Notes: generated by a model from the letters alone, not told the origin. A stretch of DNA of 64,000 nucleotides from Zea mays (GCF_902167145.1 NC_050097.1:39106095-39170094), one strand, 5' to 3'; positions 1-12,084 are shown, counted from the stretch's first letter. Made by a program: numbers and translations.

Positions 1-1
1 T

Positions 2-480
2 GTGGAGATGGATCCTGTGCAGTCTATTGGGTCCATCACAGCTGACCCGACGCCGGCTGAGCTCCATCGATCTGTGATCATTGTGAGGAAGAGAGGGGAT
101 TTGGAAATTGGAATCTGTGTGTTCTAGTACAAGGCAGCTTTGGAGATTGCATTTCCTGGAGGCGGAAATGCAGAGTACTGAATCATGCCAAGTTCTACTG
201 CTTTATACACTCCGGTCATCCGGTGCATGTTGAGGCGCAAGAGGAATCTTCCGCTAGAAGGAAGCCTAAGGAGTTTATTATTTTTTCCCATAAGACTGAC
301 AAGTCCTAGGAGTTGGGCATTGCCTGGTCGCGACGCGGCTGACCTTATCTGGCACTGGGCTTGGATGATTTAGCAGATCTACAATCACAATCCCCCGCTT
401 CACTTTGCAAACAGTATAGTCAGTTTGACGTCTTCTATTTTACACCATCTACCAAAGAAACCTGATGTGGTCGCAAAAAA
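2..480 (+). pseudogene. Unidentified degraded coding remnant at the window edge
   Basis: Two stretches read like real protein but lie in different frames and contain stops. Positions 2-127 are open (starting VEMDPVQSIGS and ending GICVF before a stop at 125-127). The same frame continues past the stop to 178 (KAALEIAFPGGGNAEY). A second stretch at about 181-309 (HAKFYCFIHSGHPVHVE...) is shifted by one frame and is also followed by stops. Codon composition looks coding, but I do not recognise the family. It could be the 3' end of a gene or transposon fragment starting left of the window. Confidence 0.25.
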
Positions 481-964
481 GAAGAGATTTCAGATCCCAA
501 CGCGTAGATTGTTTATCGCCCCAAGCAAGAGGTGGTGCGGAAATGGCAGTCACTGCTGTCGGAACAAATAGTGTATTATGGTGACTGTAATCTAAGGGTC
601 GTGCAAGGTCAAGTGTCAGCCAGAGTGCTCTGTTCTGTTCAGCCTCCTGGTATGTTTGCTGTGGCATAGCACCCTTGGCAAAGTACAACCAAATTCAAAT
701 GGAGACGAGGAGCAGGATTGAATCATAGTGGGATGGGACACAGTGTGGCAGTGATTGGGGAAAGTTAGCAGCTCCAAAATTGCATGCACGTCAACGGCCG
801 GTCCATGGGTCAAATGCTCTTTTGATCATGTTTCTGCTACACGTCGTCGTTTCACTAAATTATTTTTTTCTTCGAAAGTTCTCGCTTGAGTTTATCTTAT
901 GTCTGCGAAAGATACTACCATAAAATCTAAACCCTAACAGAAATGAATGCTGCACCTTTTTCAG

Positions 965-3900
965 TTCGTGGATTATGAATGGGTTGGGTCTTGCTGAAAA
1001 AATAAGAAGCGCAACCCAGTCGTTCACCCTCCGACTTGGTGAGCTTTTTGCAAAACCGCGTACCAAATGCACCTACTGCGACTGCGTCATTGACATTAGC
1101 AATGTAAGTTCCGGTTAACTACTTACTTAGTTATGAGTTGTGACCGCTCTATGTATTTTTTGATCTGTCGTTTGATTGACCTACATCGAATTTCGAAAAA
1201 TGTTCTTCCAGACATCATTTCCGTTAAGCACTATGATCCAACGTAAGTAGGAAAACTTTGTACGTCATTTTCTCAAACGTCATGTTTGGATGCTTAGAAT
1301 TGAATTTCATTCTAATAATAATAATTTAGGCACATATCAATTAATCTAATTCGATTTTATGTAAAATATATATCTGTATACTATTATTAGCAAGATGTCG
1401 GAGATATTTATGTGCTATATTTTTACTATAAAGGAGTGAGTCGAAAAGCGTCTATGTTGTAGAGTAGAAACAAATTCTACTGATACATAGAATCATTTCA
1501 CATCTTATACCCCATGAATTTGATATAGGCTTATATCTGAACCTTTGAAAATGGTGGAATGTTAAATTTCAAGCTAAGTAGATTGTTTTATGAAGTAAAT
1601 TCCAATCTTCCAAAATGAATGGATCCAAACGCCTCATAAACTTAATGAGTTGTTTGTAGATTTGTTGCACAACATAATGACGTAAATGTCATAGTTTCAT
1701 TATTTTGTCATTAGGCTATTCACAGCGTATGGTGTCATATTCCAAAATTTAAGACTGCCACATAGTATACATATTATCAAACTCTCTAAATGAAACACCT
1801 ATAGTATCATGCCTCAGTACGATATTATCCGAAAACCAAGACGTTGGATACAATGTTGGAGCAGACCGAGCGGTATCTCCCTCCGTCCTAATATATAAGA
1901 CATAACCATTTTTTATTTTAGTCCCATAATATATGTTGTGCTCTCTTTAAATAAAAGTATATCGATGTAGTAGTATTAATGTTGATAGAGAGAATTAATA
2001 CATTTTTTGGTCTTTGAACCAGAAGTCTTTAGGCCCAAGGCTATTCTCAATGAGAATTTTGTAGCACTCTTTTCAACACTGCTTCATCATCAAAAGTGCT
2101 ATGAAATTATGAATGAAACAATGCCTCACAATGCAATATTTTACTTTACTATTTTATAGACTAACATATCAATTAAATGTTGTAACTCCAAGGCCAATAA
2201 AAGTTAGTAAAATATATGAACATGAAACAAATCATTCTTAATTGAGGTTTCACATGGTTTTCAGGACCTTGAAAATAAGTTGACATAATTTCATCTCTAT
2301 GAAAATAATTTTATCCTATGAAACTCAATCCTCTTAAATGCTATGCTATGTCATAAAAAATTCTAATGTGTCACACCATTAAATATGCATGGAACCACCA
2401 TTGAGAATAGTCTTATATATTAGGATAGAAGGAGACAAGGAGTACCACTCTATTTTCACCTCGTAACTCATATGTCAAATCAGCAAGTTGTCTTGTGTGG
2501 CGCATATTAAATGATAATGATAGCATGCGATGTGAATAGTCTAATTAATACTTACCCCGTCTTAAAAGTGTTATTATGTTGGTTAATTTATAATTTTGAC
2601 TAGATTTATGTACTATATTTGATCAAAATTTAAAACGTTTGAGCACTCGAAAAATAAGAACAACACTTATTTTACAATGGAGGAAGTATGTGTATTCTTG
2701 ATGAGGTGACAATGTATTCTTTTCTGTCTTGAATTGACAGAGATGCGAAAGGAACCTTATATGAAACAATGAAGATAGTAAGGTGTTCTGTTCGAATTCT
2801 AGTGGCCACAGCCCTCATAGAAACTAAAGCTCACTATTCTTTTTACAGAATTGATTCATTGATTGGCCATTGCCTCATTGTCATGCCTGCCTTTCTTAGC
2901 CATATGACTGTCATGGACCCTATTTAATTGCCGTAAAAAGCTGGCCTCCAATTAACATTGACCGACATGTTTCAATTCTGGATGTCTTCGCTTTTTTGTT
3001 TCGAACCTCATACCATGCTTTGCAGGTTTCTTTGGTGTGGCCAGCCCTTCCTGCTGGTGTCAAATTTGATCCCACGGACCTTGAAATTCTGCAGCATCTA
3101 CAAGAAAAATCCAGCCTGCCGAATTCAGTGTCACATACGCTTATTGATGAATTTATACCTACTATAAAAGAGGAGGAGGGAATTTGCTATACACATCCCA
3201 AAAACTTCCCTGGTACATGATTCTTACTTTAGAATCTTTCAATGACCTTGGAACTAATAAGTTATCTAGCTGCCTTATGGTAGTTGGTTAGCTCATACAT
3301 TTCTGTTTTTCTGTTAGGTATAAAGATGGATGGTAGCTACCTCCATTTCTTTAATAGAGTACTAAACGCATATGACACTGGTACCCGCAAGCGTCGACGG
3401 ATTATTGCCACCGGCGACATTTGTGATGGTGTTGTTAACGGGAACAGCAGGTGGCATAAGACTGGAGCATCCAAACCCGTATTTGACGAGAATGGTGTGA
3501 GAAAAGGTTGGAAGAAGATCTTGGTTCTTTATAAAGCTCCCAAGAAAGTTGGTGACAGACCAGAAAGAGAGAACTGGGTGATGCATCAGTACCATCTTGG
3601 TGTAAATGAAGATGAAAGTAATGGGGAATTCGTAGTCTGTAAAGTATTCTACCAATCGCCATTGAAGAAAAACGGCAAGTCTAAAACAGATGTTGTAGTC
3701 GAGTCTGATGCATCTGTTGCAAAAATCAATCCTAGGACCCCAATGACAGATCCTCCCCAGCGCCGTCGGCTGAACAACAGCTCATGCAATACCGGGCAGC
3801 ATACCCCCACTCAGGCTTTGTTTGGGTACAGAGGGATTGAAGTGTATTAAGGTGTATTGAAGGGGATTGAAAAAAAATTAGTTCATATTACACTTCAATA

Positions 3901-5000
3901 CACCACATACCACCTCAATCCATTTCAATCCGAGATTATCCAAACAAACCCTCAGGAGGATCAGGTAAATCCAGTGATCATATTTTTATAGTTGCCAAGT
4001 ATTCCATCCCTCCATTCAGCAGAATAGAGCATATTTTGGCAGAGTACAGGGATGCAAAAGCTGTCCTGTATATTCCAAAACGGCTCTGTTCATATAGATT
4101 GACGATAAAAAAAGCTCGGTTCACATTACTACAAACATTTTGCTTAACTAGCGAACAATCTTCCATTTCGCTTTTCTGAATTTATGACAGGGGGAAGAAG
4201 AATGTGGCACATCAAAGATGAAGACTGAAGCCGCCGAATGCTCTGCATGCTTTGCTGAATCATCACCGGCTATTCCTACCTCGGATGCACCCGTGAGGAC
4301 CCCAATGACAGATCGTCCACAGCCCCGTCGCCTGAACAACAGCCGATGCAACACCCGGCGGTGTACCCCCATTCAGTCGGATCAGGTAAATCCAATGATC
4401 ATATTTTATAGTTTGGTTTCTCAACTTGCAGATAAGTATTCCCTCCATCCATCAATATAGGTCATATTTTATAGTTCTATATATTTTAAAACGACTCTTA
4501 ACATGTACAGATTGACGATCAAAATAGCTCGCTTTGTATTACTGTTAACATCTTGCTTGGCTGGCGAACATTCTTTCATTTTGCTTTCCTGAATTTGTGA
4601 CAGGGGGCAGAAGAATGTGGCACATCCAAGGTGAAGATCGAAGCAGCCGAATGCTCCTCTGCATGCATTGCTGAATTATCACCTGCTATTCCTACCTCGG
4701 CTGAACCCATGCAGCCTACGGATGCCCTGGACGCGTCTCTGCCTGTGGATGACCTGTTTCATGGGCTGCTTGACCTGGATAACACTCTTCCATTCACTGA
4801 AACACCTTCAGGTGGTGGTATCAGTTTAGATGTAAGCCTATCTTGCGCATCTAGCTTGTTCGCTTACTGTAAAATGGCATGACCACGAAGCTTGTCTTGT
4901 CGAGCTAAAACTAAAACGCCTCATGAGTTTGTGTTGCCATCCGCAGGACATCTTCGGACCACTGGATAGCCTTGGGGCCTGGCCGGACGGCTTCCTCTGA
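965..5000 (+). CDS. NAC-domain transcription factor, SOG1-like (multi-exon, exon-disrupted)
   Basis: Exons inferred from splice sites and phase: 965-1103, 3026-3212, 3318-3964, 4191-4385, 4604-4831 and 4947-5000 (stop). The first exon seen encodes [18 protein letters not shown] and a Cys pair ([10 protein letters not shown]) as in the N-terminus of SUPPRESSOR OF GAMMA RESPONSE 1. The next two carry the NAC core ([79 protein letters not shown]). SOG1 proteins are plant DNA-damage-response transcription factors in the nucleus; that role here is inferred from family. An acceptor-like AG at 963-964 suggests a short upstream exon with the true start, which I could not place; an in-frame ATG exists at 975. 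The C-terminal part ends [17 protein letters not shown]. Oddities: a 138-bp MITE in exon 3 introduces a stop (3848-3850), and one intron-exon unit is duplicated. The gene may be partly disabled. Confidence 0.75.
1876..2436. mobile_element. Stowaway-like MITE with a nested second element, in NAC intron 1
   Basis: The left end (TCTCCCTCCGTCCTAATAT at 1876) and the right end (ending GGATAGAAGGAGAC at 2436) are inverted copies of each other, with TA just before the left end. Inside, a second inverted pair, CTATTCTCAATG at 2041-2052 and its complement at about 2399-2410, suggests another MITE inserted into the first. The remainder of the 1.9-kb intron (1104-3025) is AT-rich with no coding signal. 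Confidence 0.45.
3734..4711 (+). repeat. Tandem duplication of an exon-intron-exon segment in the NAC gene
   Basis: Copy 1 is 3734-4296 (563 bp, of which 138 bp is a later MITE plus its 3-bp target duplication). Copy 2 is 4297-4711 (415 bp) and begins directly where copy 1 ends. Each copy runs from coding sequence (RTPMTD.PQ.RRLNN), through the donor GTAAATCCA, a short AT-rich intron and the acceptor TGACAG, into the next exon (EECGTSK.K.EAAECS). The new internal exon 4191-4385 is 195 bp, a multiple of three, and both its boundaries are phase 0, so duplication adds 65 residues without shifting the frame. The copies differ by many substitutions, so the event is not recent. Confidence 0.85.
3814..3951. 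mobile_element. PIF/Harbinger-like MITE inserted in a NAC coding exon
   Basis: The termini GGCTTTGTTTGG and CCAAACAAACCC are inverted repeats, flanked on both sides by TCA (3811-3813 and 3952-3954). The whole 138 bp folds back on itself, with GATTGAAGTGTATT mirrored by CACTTCAATACACC. Removing the MITE and one TCA restores the exon end seen in the duplicated copy (TPTQ-EDQ versus TPIQ-SDQ) and the reading frame. The inserted element carries a stop codon at 3848-3850. A 3-bp TSD fits PIF/Harbinger-type MITEs. Confidence 0.75.
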
Positions 5001-5349
5001 CGCGAAGAAGGCTCGGAGCTGGCGGCAGTGACGCTGCTGGGAGGAGCCAGTTCTGTATATGACTGCAGTGTGTTAATCATCGCCTTGCGAGATGCTTCGT
5101 GCGCAAGATTGCATTTCGGCATCTCATGGGAAGTTTTGTACACTAAATAGAACCGAGCTGTTTGTCTTATCCATGTTGTTGTGCAATGTATGTGTAGTGA
5201 CGTTGTGATGCCAGCCTTATAAAAGAAATCTATCTATAGAACACTCCAGAGTTTTGGCTGTTCAGTATATTTGATTATTTTCTCCGTGTCTTCTTCCTCC
5301 TCACAACACGCCGCCACTGCTCACCATCCAATCGCCGCATGGTAGGGTC
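5001..5349. other. 3' flank of the NAC gene, up to the copia element
   Basis: Downstream of the stop codon. It contains likely 3'-UTR sequence (for example ATGTAGTGACGTTGTGATGCC) and no further open frame. It ends at the copia target site GGTC just before 5350. Confidence 0.5.
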
Positions 5350-6208
5350 TGTTAGGATTTATAGGCTAGGCCCAAATTAAGAAAATCAAATAAATCATAG
5401 GAAAATCTCAAAAGCATATATAAGTAGATAGCTAGGTAATGGGTGGAACCAATAACACCATATTGCTAGTTCTAGTGGAGTAGAGCTAGCTTAAATATGG
5501 AAGACACACCCACTCACCAAATCATGGATGAGAGGAGAGAGTGTGGAGAGGCACACACGCGCGCTCGCTACACGCGCGCGCTCGCTGGCCTGGCCTGAGT
5601 GGGCGCACGACATGCGCGTGAATAGTCCACCGAAATCCAGCCCCTCGCCTTGCGGGGGCGCGGCTTACTTTTGCCGTTTGAATTTTTGGTTACTTAGCTG
5701 TTAAGTTTATTATCCTAACCGATCGCTATAAAATCTAAACTGAACGCGAGATTTTCGCGGGCGGATAAGATCGAAGGTAGCTATCTGGTCGCGGACTCGG
5801 TCCTATAAAAGGCGTCTGGCAACCAGTATCCAATTCATCCCAGTTTCGCTTTCGCCTCTCTTTATAGCTGAGCCGCCTTTTCAGTTCCCTTTATCCCGAC
5901 CGCAGACGTGCATCTGCGATCAGGAGAGCAGGTCTCCGGAACCCTTCGTCTTCTAGATCCTGCACCGGGAGAGGGCGAATAAGGTTTTTGGGAAGTGTCT
6001 TCACGCGACTGCTCGTGATCTTCTGACCTCGTTGACCCTGCTGATTTCGCTGCTTCGACGTCGTCGACCCTGCTGATTCCGGCGCGCGCCATCTATCAGT
6101 ATGTCTAATCAGTACGCATCATCTGATTTGGCTTTTTACTTCAGTTCTTCTGATTTGGTCATGATTTATATTCCGAATTTAATCTGGAATTTGTTTAATT
6201 ATTCAACA
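5350..6208 (+). repeat. 5' LTR of copia element C
   Basis: 859 bp, TG...CA ends. It matches 11179-12038 across its length with scattered substitutions. It contains a TATA-like CCTATAAAAGG at about 5801-5811, the likely start of retrotransposon transcription. Confidence 0.9.
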
Positions 6209-8167
6209 ATCCAAAAACCTTATTGTAGACAATTTCCTAGTTTTTCTGTGGCTGCTTTTGCCGACGCGCTGAAGCCAGAAAAGTTTAATGGTATGCACTT
6301 TAAGAGATGGCAAGTCAAGGCCACGCTCTGCTTACTGTTATGAATGTCTTCCATGTTAGTAAAGGCAGACCTGAGGGTCCACTGACTCCTGAACAGGAGA
6401 AAGAGTACGACCATGCCAATAATATCTTTACGGGAGCCGTTCTTAGCGCCCTTGTTGACCGTCTGGTTGATGCGAATATTCAGTACACAGACGGAAAAGA
6501 GTTGTGGGATGCACTTACTACTAAGTATGGTGCATCAGATGCTGACAGTGACCTGTATATCATGGAGAGCTTTCATGATTATAAGATGGTTGATAATCGC
6601 TCTATTGTAGAGCAAGCTCATGAAATACAGTGTATAGCCAAGGCGCTCGACCACCTTAAGATAGTCCTTCCTAACTGATTTGTGGCTGGGTGCATTATTG
6701 CAAAGTTGCCTTCTACATGGAGAAACTTCGCCACATCTCTGAAACATAAGAGACAGGAGATATCAGTTGAAAATCTGATAGCGTCTCTGGATATTGAGGA
6801 GAAAGCTCGGGCTAAGGACACAGGATCTAAAGGAGGCGAGGGCCACTCCAGCGCCAACATGGTTCAAAGGAACCACAACAAGGGCAAAGGAAAGCCAAAA
6901 TCTAACAAGCCCAACAAAACTACCAACTTCAAGAAGAAGAAGAACAAGGCTGAATTGACATGTTTCGCATGTGGCGAGGCGGGTCATTTTGCCAAGGATT
7001 GTCCTGATTGAGCGGATCGCCGTGGCAAAAAGGGCAATGTCAACACAGTGGTCGCTAGCAATGAGGAAGACAAAGGGTATGGTAATTTACCTTTCATCTT
7101 CTCAGTATTTCAATCACCTAGTTGGTGGCTTGATACCGGTGCTAATGTTCATGTGTGTTCTGACATTAACTTGTTCTCTTCTTATCAGGGCGCCCGGGAT
7201 TCTTCCGTCCTAATGGGGAATGGGTCACATGCTTCTGTTTATAGCACTGGCACGGTGGATCTGAAGTTTACTTCGGGAAAGATCGTGCAGCTGAAAAACG
7301 TGCATCATGTCCCTTCTATACACAAGAATCTCGTTAGCGGAACCCTTCTATGTAGAGATGGGTTCAAGATAGTTTTGGAGTCTAATAAATTAGTTGTGTC
7401 CAAGTCTAGACAATTTATTGGTAAAGGCTATGATTGCGGAGGCTTATTCCGCTTTTCTCTGTTAGATTTCAATAATAAGTCTGTGAACCATATTTGCGCT
7501 AATGTTGATGATCTTGTGAGTATTTGGCATTCTCGTTTGTGTCATATTAATTTTGGCTCTATGTCTCGGCTTGCAACCATGAGTTTAATTTCGAATATCA
7601 CCATAGTCAAAGGTTCTAAGTGCCATAGTTGTGTGCAGTCGAAGCAACCTCGACAGCCTCATAAGGCTGCTGAGGAGAGACACCTGGCACCTCTAGAACT
7701 CATACATTCTGATCTTTGTGAGATGAATGGTGTGTTGACAAAAGGTGGTAAGAGATACTTTATGACATTGATTGATGATGCATCTAGATTTTGCTATGTA
7801 TACTTGCTAAAAACTAAAGATGAGGCTTTAGACTACTTTAAAATCTATAAGGCTGAAGTTGAAAACCAACTAGAGAGAAAGATCAAACGTCTTAGATCAG
7901 ATCGTGGTGGTGAATTCTTTCCCAAAGTCTTTGATGATTTAGAACATGGCATTATTCATGAGAGGACGCCTCCCTATATTCACCCAAATCAAACGGGATT
8001 GCTGAAAGGAAAAACCGTACGTTGACTGATCTGGTGAATGCCATGTTAGACACTTGTGGTTTATCTAAGGCATGGTGGGGGGAGACAGTCCTGACTTCAT
8101 GTCATGTTCTGAATAGAATTCCTATGGGCAAAGAAGAGAAAACCCCTTATGAGAAGTGGGTTGGGAG

Positions 8168-8416
8168 TAGGGATGGCAACGGGCACATTTTACCCGCGTG
8201 CCCGCAGGTAAAAACCCTATAGGGTGCGGGTTTGGGTCTGAGTTTGTACTCGTGGGTACGGGTACGGGTTTGATTCTCAACCCGACGGGTTTTTTCTCGT
8301 GGGTATGAAAATGTTGTACCTGTGCCCGCAAACCCGCATACCCGCGCGCGCGTGTATATATATATATATGTATATATGTATGTACGTATATGTATGTATA
8401 TGTATATATATGTATG

Positions 8417-8462
<46 letters not shown>

Positions 8463-8719
8463 TATATATGTATGTGTATGTATGTATATATATGTATATA
8501 TATGTATGTATATATATATGTATGTATATATGTATGTATATGATATGACAACTTGTGGGTATAGTGCCCGCGGGTGCCATAAACCCGCGGGTAGCGGGTT
8601 TGGGTAACATACGCTACCCGTCGCAGGTAGCGGGTGCCGGTACGGGTTTAACATTAATCTCGCGGGTACGGGTTTGTAATCTCTATACCCCGCGGGTTTT
8701 AAACCCGTTGCCATCCCTA
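8168..8719. mobile_element. hAT-type MITE inserted in the copia integrase
   Basis: Perfect 16-bp terminal inverted repeats, TAGGGATGGCAACGGG and CCCGTTGCCATCCCTA, flanked by an identical 8-bp target duplication GTTGGGAG (8160-8167 and 8720-8727). Eight-base duplications and this terminus are typical of hAT-derived MITEs. The interior is made of repeated ACCCGCGGGTA/CGGGTTT-like motifs around a long (TA/TATG)n tract. No transposase is encoded, so it depends on an enzyme supplied elsewhere. Confidence 0.9.
8352..8540. repeat. TATA/TATG microsatellite inside the hAT MITE
   Basis: About 190 bp of interspersed TATATATG and TATGTATG units preceded by a short CG run. Open frames on both strands here are artefacts of the repeat. 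Confidence 0.95.
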
Positions 8720-10626
8720 GTTGGGAGAAAACCATCACTTTCATACTTGCACACTTGGGGGTGCATGACGAAAGTCAATGTACCAATTAATAAAAAGTGC
8801 AAGCTTGGTCCAAGGATAGTGGATTGTGTCTTTCTTGGATATGCTTCGTGTAGCATAGCATATAGATTTTTAGTAGTTAAATCTGAAGTTCCTGATGTGT
8901 ATGTTGATACTATTATGGAATCACGTGATGCTACTTTCTTTGAACATATATTTCCAATGAAAGACATTCATAGCAATTCTAGATACTCTTCTTAGATAAC
9001 TTCTGAACATAGTACACCTATTGAGAGTTTTGAACAGCCACATGAAACTGTCCTAGAGGAGGATGACAATGATGCTCCTAAAAGGAGCAAGAGACAAAGG
9101 GTTGAAAAATCCTTTGGTGATGATTTCATTGTGTACCTTGTGGACGATACTCCTACTACCATTGCAGAAGCATTTGCATCTCCAGATGCAGATGATTGGA
9201 AAGAAGCAGTTTATAATGAGATGGACTCCATTCTTTCAAATGGTACGTGGGAAGTCACTGATCGACCCTATGGATGCAAACCTGTGGGTTGTAAGTGGGT
9301 GTTTAAGAAGAAGCTCAAGCCTGATGGTACAATTGAGAAGTACAAGGCTAGGCTTGTGGCTAAAGGCTATACTCAGAAAGAAGGAGAAGACTTCTTTGAT
9401 ACTTACTCACCTGTTGCTAGAATGACTACTATTCGAGTACTACTTTCCTTGGCTGACTCGTATGGTCTCCTTGTTCATCAGATGGATGTAAAGACAACTT
9501 TTCTTAATGGAGAGCTGGACGAGAAAATCTATATGGAACAGCCTGATGGATTTGTAGTAAAGGGTCAAGAAAGCAAGGTGTGCAAGTTATTGAAATCTTT
9601 GTATGGTCTGAAGCAAGCACCAAAGCAGTGGCATGAGAAGTTTGACACGACTCTAACGTCTGCAGGCTTTGCCATTAATGAGGCAGACAGGTGTGTATAT
9701 TATCGCTGTGGTGGGGGCGAAGGAGTTATATTGTGCTTATATGTTGATGATATATTGATATTTGGCACAAACATTGATGTGATCAATGAAGTCAAGTCTT
9801 TTCTATCAAAGAGTTTTGATATGAAAGATCTGGGGGAAGCTGATGTGATTCTAAACATCAAGTTGATTAAGGAAGATGGTGAGATTACTCTCTCGCAATC
9901 TCACTATGTTGAAAAGGTTTTGAAGCGATTTGGCTTCTCTGAGCGCAAACCTTCTCCAACACCTTATGATCCCAGTGTGACACTACGAAAGAATAAGAGA
10001 ATTGGTTTAGACCAATTGAGATACTCTCAGACCGTTCACTCATGTATCTTGCTGGTGCAACAAGGCCCGATATTTCTTTTGCTGTGAGCAAATTAAGTAG
10101 GTTCATGTCAAACCCCAGGACTAATCATTGGCATGCACTTGAGCGGGTAATGCGCTACCTGCAAGGTACAATGAGCTATGGAATTCACTATTCTGGTCAG
10201 CATGCAGTACTTGAAGGATATAGTGATTCGAACTGGATATCTGATGTAGACGAGCTTTATGCCACCAGTGGTTATGACTTTACTATTGATGGAGGTGCGG
10301 TATCATGGAGGTCATGCAAGCAGACCATCTTGACGAGGTCAACCATGGAAGCCGAGCTAGCTGCACTTGACACAGCAACCGTTGAGGCAGAATGGTTGCG
10401 TGACAATCAGACAGTGATTGCTAAAGTGACGAGTTCTAAGGATAATGGAAAGTCATCAAGACATGTCAAAAGACGATTGAAGTCTGTCAAAAAGTTGAGA
10501 AACTTCGGAGTTATAAGTGTGACTTATATTTCAAAAGATAAAAATCTGTCAGATCCTTTTACCAAGGGACTACCACGTAATGTGATAGAAATCACATCAA
10601 GAGAGATGGGTATGAGACTCGAATAA

Positions 10627-11178
10627 AGTTGCCATGGTGGAAACCCAGTCTATGTGATCGAAGATCCCGTGAATTAGGTCCTGGGAAGAACAAGCCATTG
10701 ATGAACTGAGGAGAGTAACCTTTGACCCTCTCTAAGTAAAGATGCAATACTCTCAAATGTTGTAAGGCAGGTTGGCTCTGTGCCTTAATGTGTTCTGTTG
10801 GCTTGTATTAGCGAAGATGTTGTCCTGCAGAACATTCTTGAAAGAACACACCTATATGAGTTAGACTGTCTAACGTCGCAGTCTATGAGATTTGGGTGAT
10901 CTCTAGTAAACTCATGAAGAGACCTTGGAGTACGACGTATATGCTCCACCCGAGAAAGGGACTACTGGTAGCCAAGTACTGGTCATGACTTCAAGTGAAA
11001 CTCATTCACGCAAAACTTGCAATTTAAGGCATAGTCCATTGTCCAAGTTGTGAGTTGGTGTAGCTTGGAGTTCTAGGCGGAAGTTCAACTTAACAGTCTC
11101 TGCTGAAAAACTAGTATATTAAACAGTAGTGAACAGTGGCGAAAACTGCAGATGGGCATTTGAGATCTGGTGGGGGAT
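10627..11178 (+). other. 3' untranslated part of copia element C
   Basis: Lies between the end of RNase H and the 3' LTR. No open frame; it ends in the polypurine tract GGTGGGGGAT. Confidence 0.7.
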
Positions 11179-12038
11179 TGTTAGGATTTATGGGCTAGGC
11201 CCAAATTAAGAAAATCAAATAAATCCCAGGAAAATCTCAAAAGCCCATATAAGTGGATGGCTAGGGAATAGGTGGAACCAATAGCACCATATTGCTAGTT
11301 CTAGTGGAGTAGAGCTAGCTTAAATATGGAAGCCACACTCACTCACCAAGCCATGGATGGGAGGAGAGAGTGTGGAGAGCCACACGCGCGCGCGCTCTCG
11401 CTCGCCTCGCCTGGGCGGGGCGAAGGGCGCGGGCGCACGACATGCGCGTGAATGGTCCACCGAAATCCGACCCCTCGCCTTGCGGGGGCACGGCTTCCCT
11501 TTGCCGTTTGAATTTTTGGTTACTTGACTGTTAAGTTTATTATCCTAACCGATCGCTATAAAATCTAAACTGAACGCGAGATTTTCGCGGGCGGATAAGA
11601 TCGAAGGTAGCTATCTGGTTGCGGACTCGGCCCTATAAAAGGCGTCTGGCAGCCAGCATCCAATTCATCCCAGTTTCGCTTTCGCCTCTCTTCATAGCTG
11701 AACCGTCTTTTCAGTTCCCTTCATCCCGACCGCATACGTGCATCTGCGATCAGGAGAGCAGGTCTCCGGAACCCTTCGTCTTCTAGATCCTACACCGGGA
11801 GAGGGCGAATAAGGTTTTTGGGAAGCATCTTCACGCGACTGCTCGTGATCTTCTGACCTCGTCGACCCTGCTGATTTCGCTGCTTCGACGTTGTCGACCC
11901 TGTTGATTCCGGCGCGTGCCATATATCAGTATGTCTAATCAGTACGCATAATTTGATTTGGCTTTTTACTTCAGTTCTTCTAATTTAGTCATGATTTATA
12001 TTCGGAATTTAATCTGAAATTTGTCTAATTATTCAACA
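11179..12038 (+). repeat. 3' LTR of copia element C
   Basis: 860 bp; the partner of 5350-6208. The TATA-like CCTATAAAAGG recurs at about 11631. Many scattered differences from the 5' copy indicate an old insertion compared with the gypsy elements further right. Confidence 0.9.
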
Positions 12039-12084
12039 GGTCTCGTCAGAGTTCTGCAGCCGTGGAGCTCTGCTGAAACTCTAA

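Larger units (their letters stand above)
6241..10626 (+). pseudogene. Copia gag-pol polyprotein remnant (element C)
   Basis: Segments in order: gag (ALKPEKFNGMHFKRWQ from about 6262, then TPEQEKEYDHANNIFTGAVL); a CCHC zinc knuckle (CFACGEAGHFAKDCPD, ending about 7008); protease with the catalytic WWLDTGANVHVCSD at about 7120-7165; GAG-pre-integrase (WHSRLCHINFGSM); integrase with IHSDLC and RSDRGGEF; reverse transcriptase (KARLVAKGYTQ, YSPVARMTTIR, LYVDDILIFG) at about 9131-10040; RNase H (ATRPDISFAVSKLSRF through the terminal LSDPFTKGLP) to 10626. Damage: a frameshift near 6340, stops at 6676-6678 and 7009-7011, a frameshift near 7998 just before the catalytic Glu region, a 552-bp MITE at 8168-8719, a stop near 8993, and a frameshift near 10035. 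Confidence 0.9.
5350..12038 (+). mobile_element. Element C: decayed full-length Ty1/copia LTR retrotransposon
   Basis: Both LTRs are present (5350-6208 and 11179-12038), starting TGTTAGGATTTAT and ending ATTATTCAACA. A purine-rich tract (GGTGGGGGAT) precedes the 3' LTR. Flanks read GGTC before the 5' LTR and GGTC(T) after the 3' LTR, a probable short target duplication. Domain order GAG-PR-IN-RT-RNase H is the copia order. No standard initiator-tRNA(Met)-type primer-binding site follows the 5' LTR: the sequence there is ATCCAAAAACC, so this part is altered. Stops, frameshifts and a MITE in integrase show it can no longer move by itself. Confidence 0.92.

Noticed and set aside
5862..6092. 76-codon minus frame repeated at 11692-11922
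   Set aside because: Lies in the two LTRs of copia element C; a duplicated LTR shadow, not a paired gene.
8122..8744. Long [13 protein letters not shown] frames on both strands
   Set aside because: Translation of the TA/TATG microsatellite in the hAT MITE.
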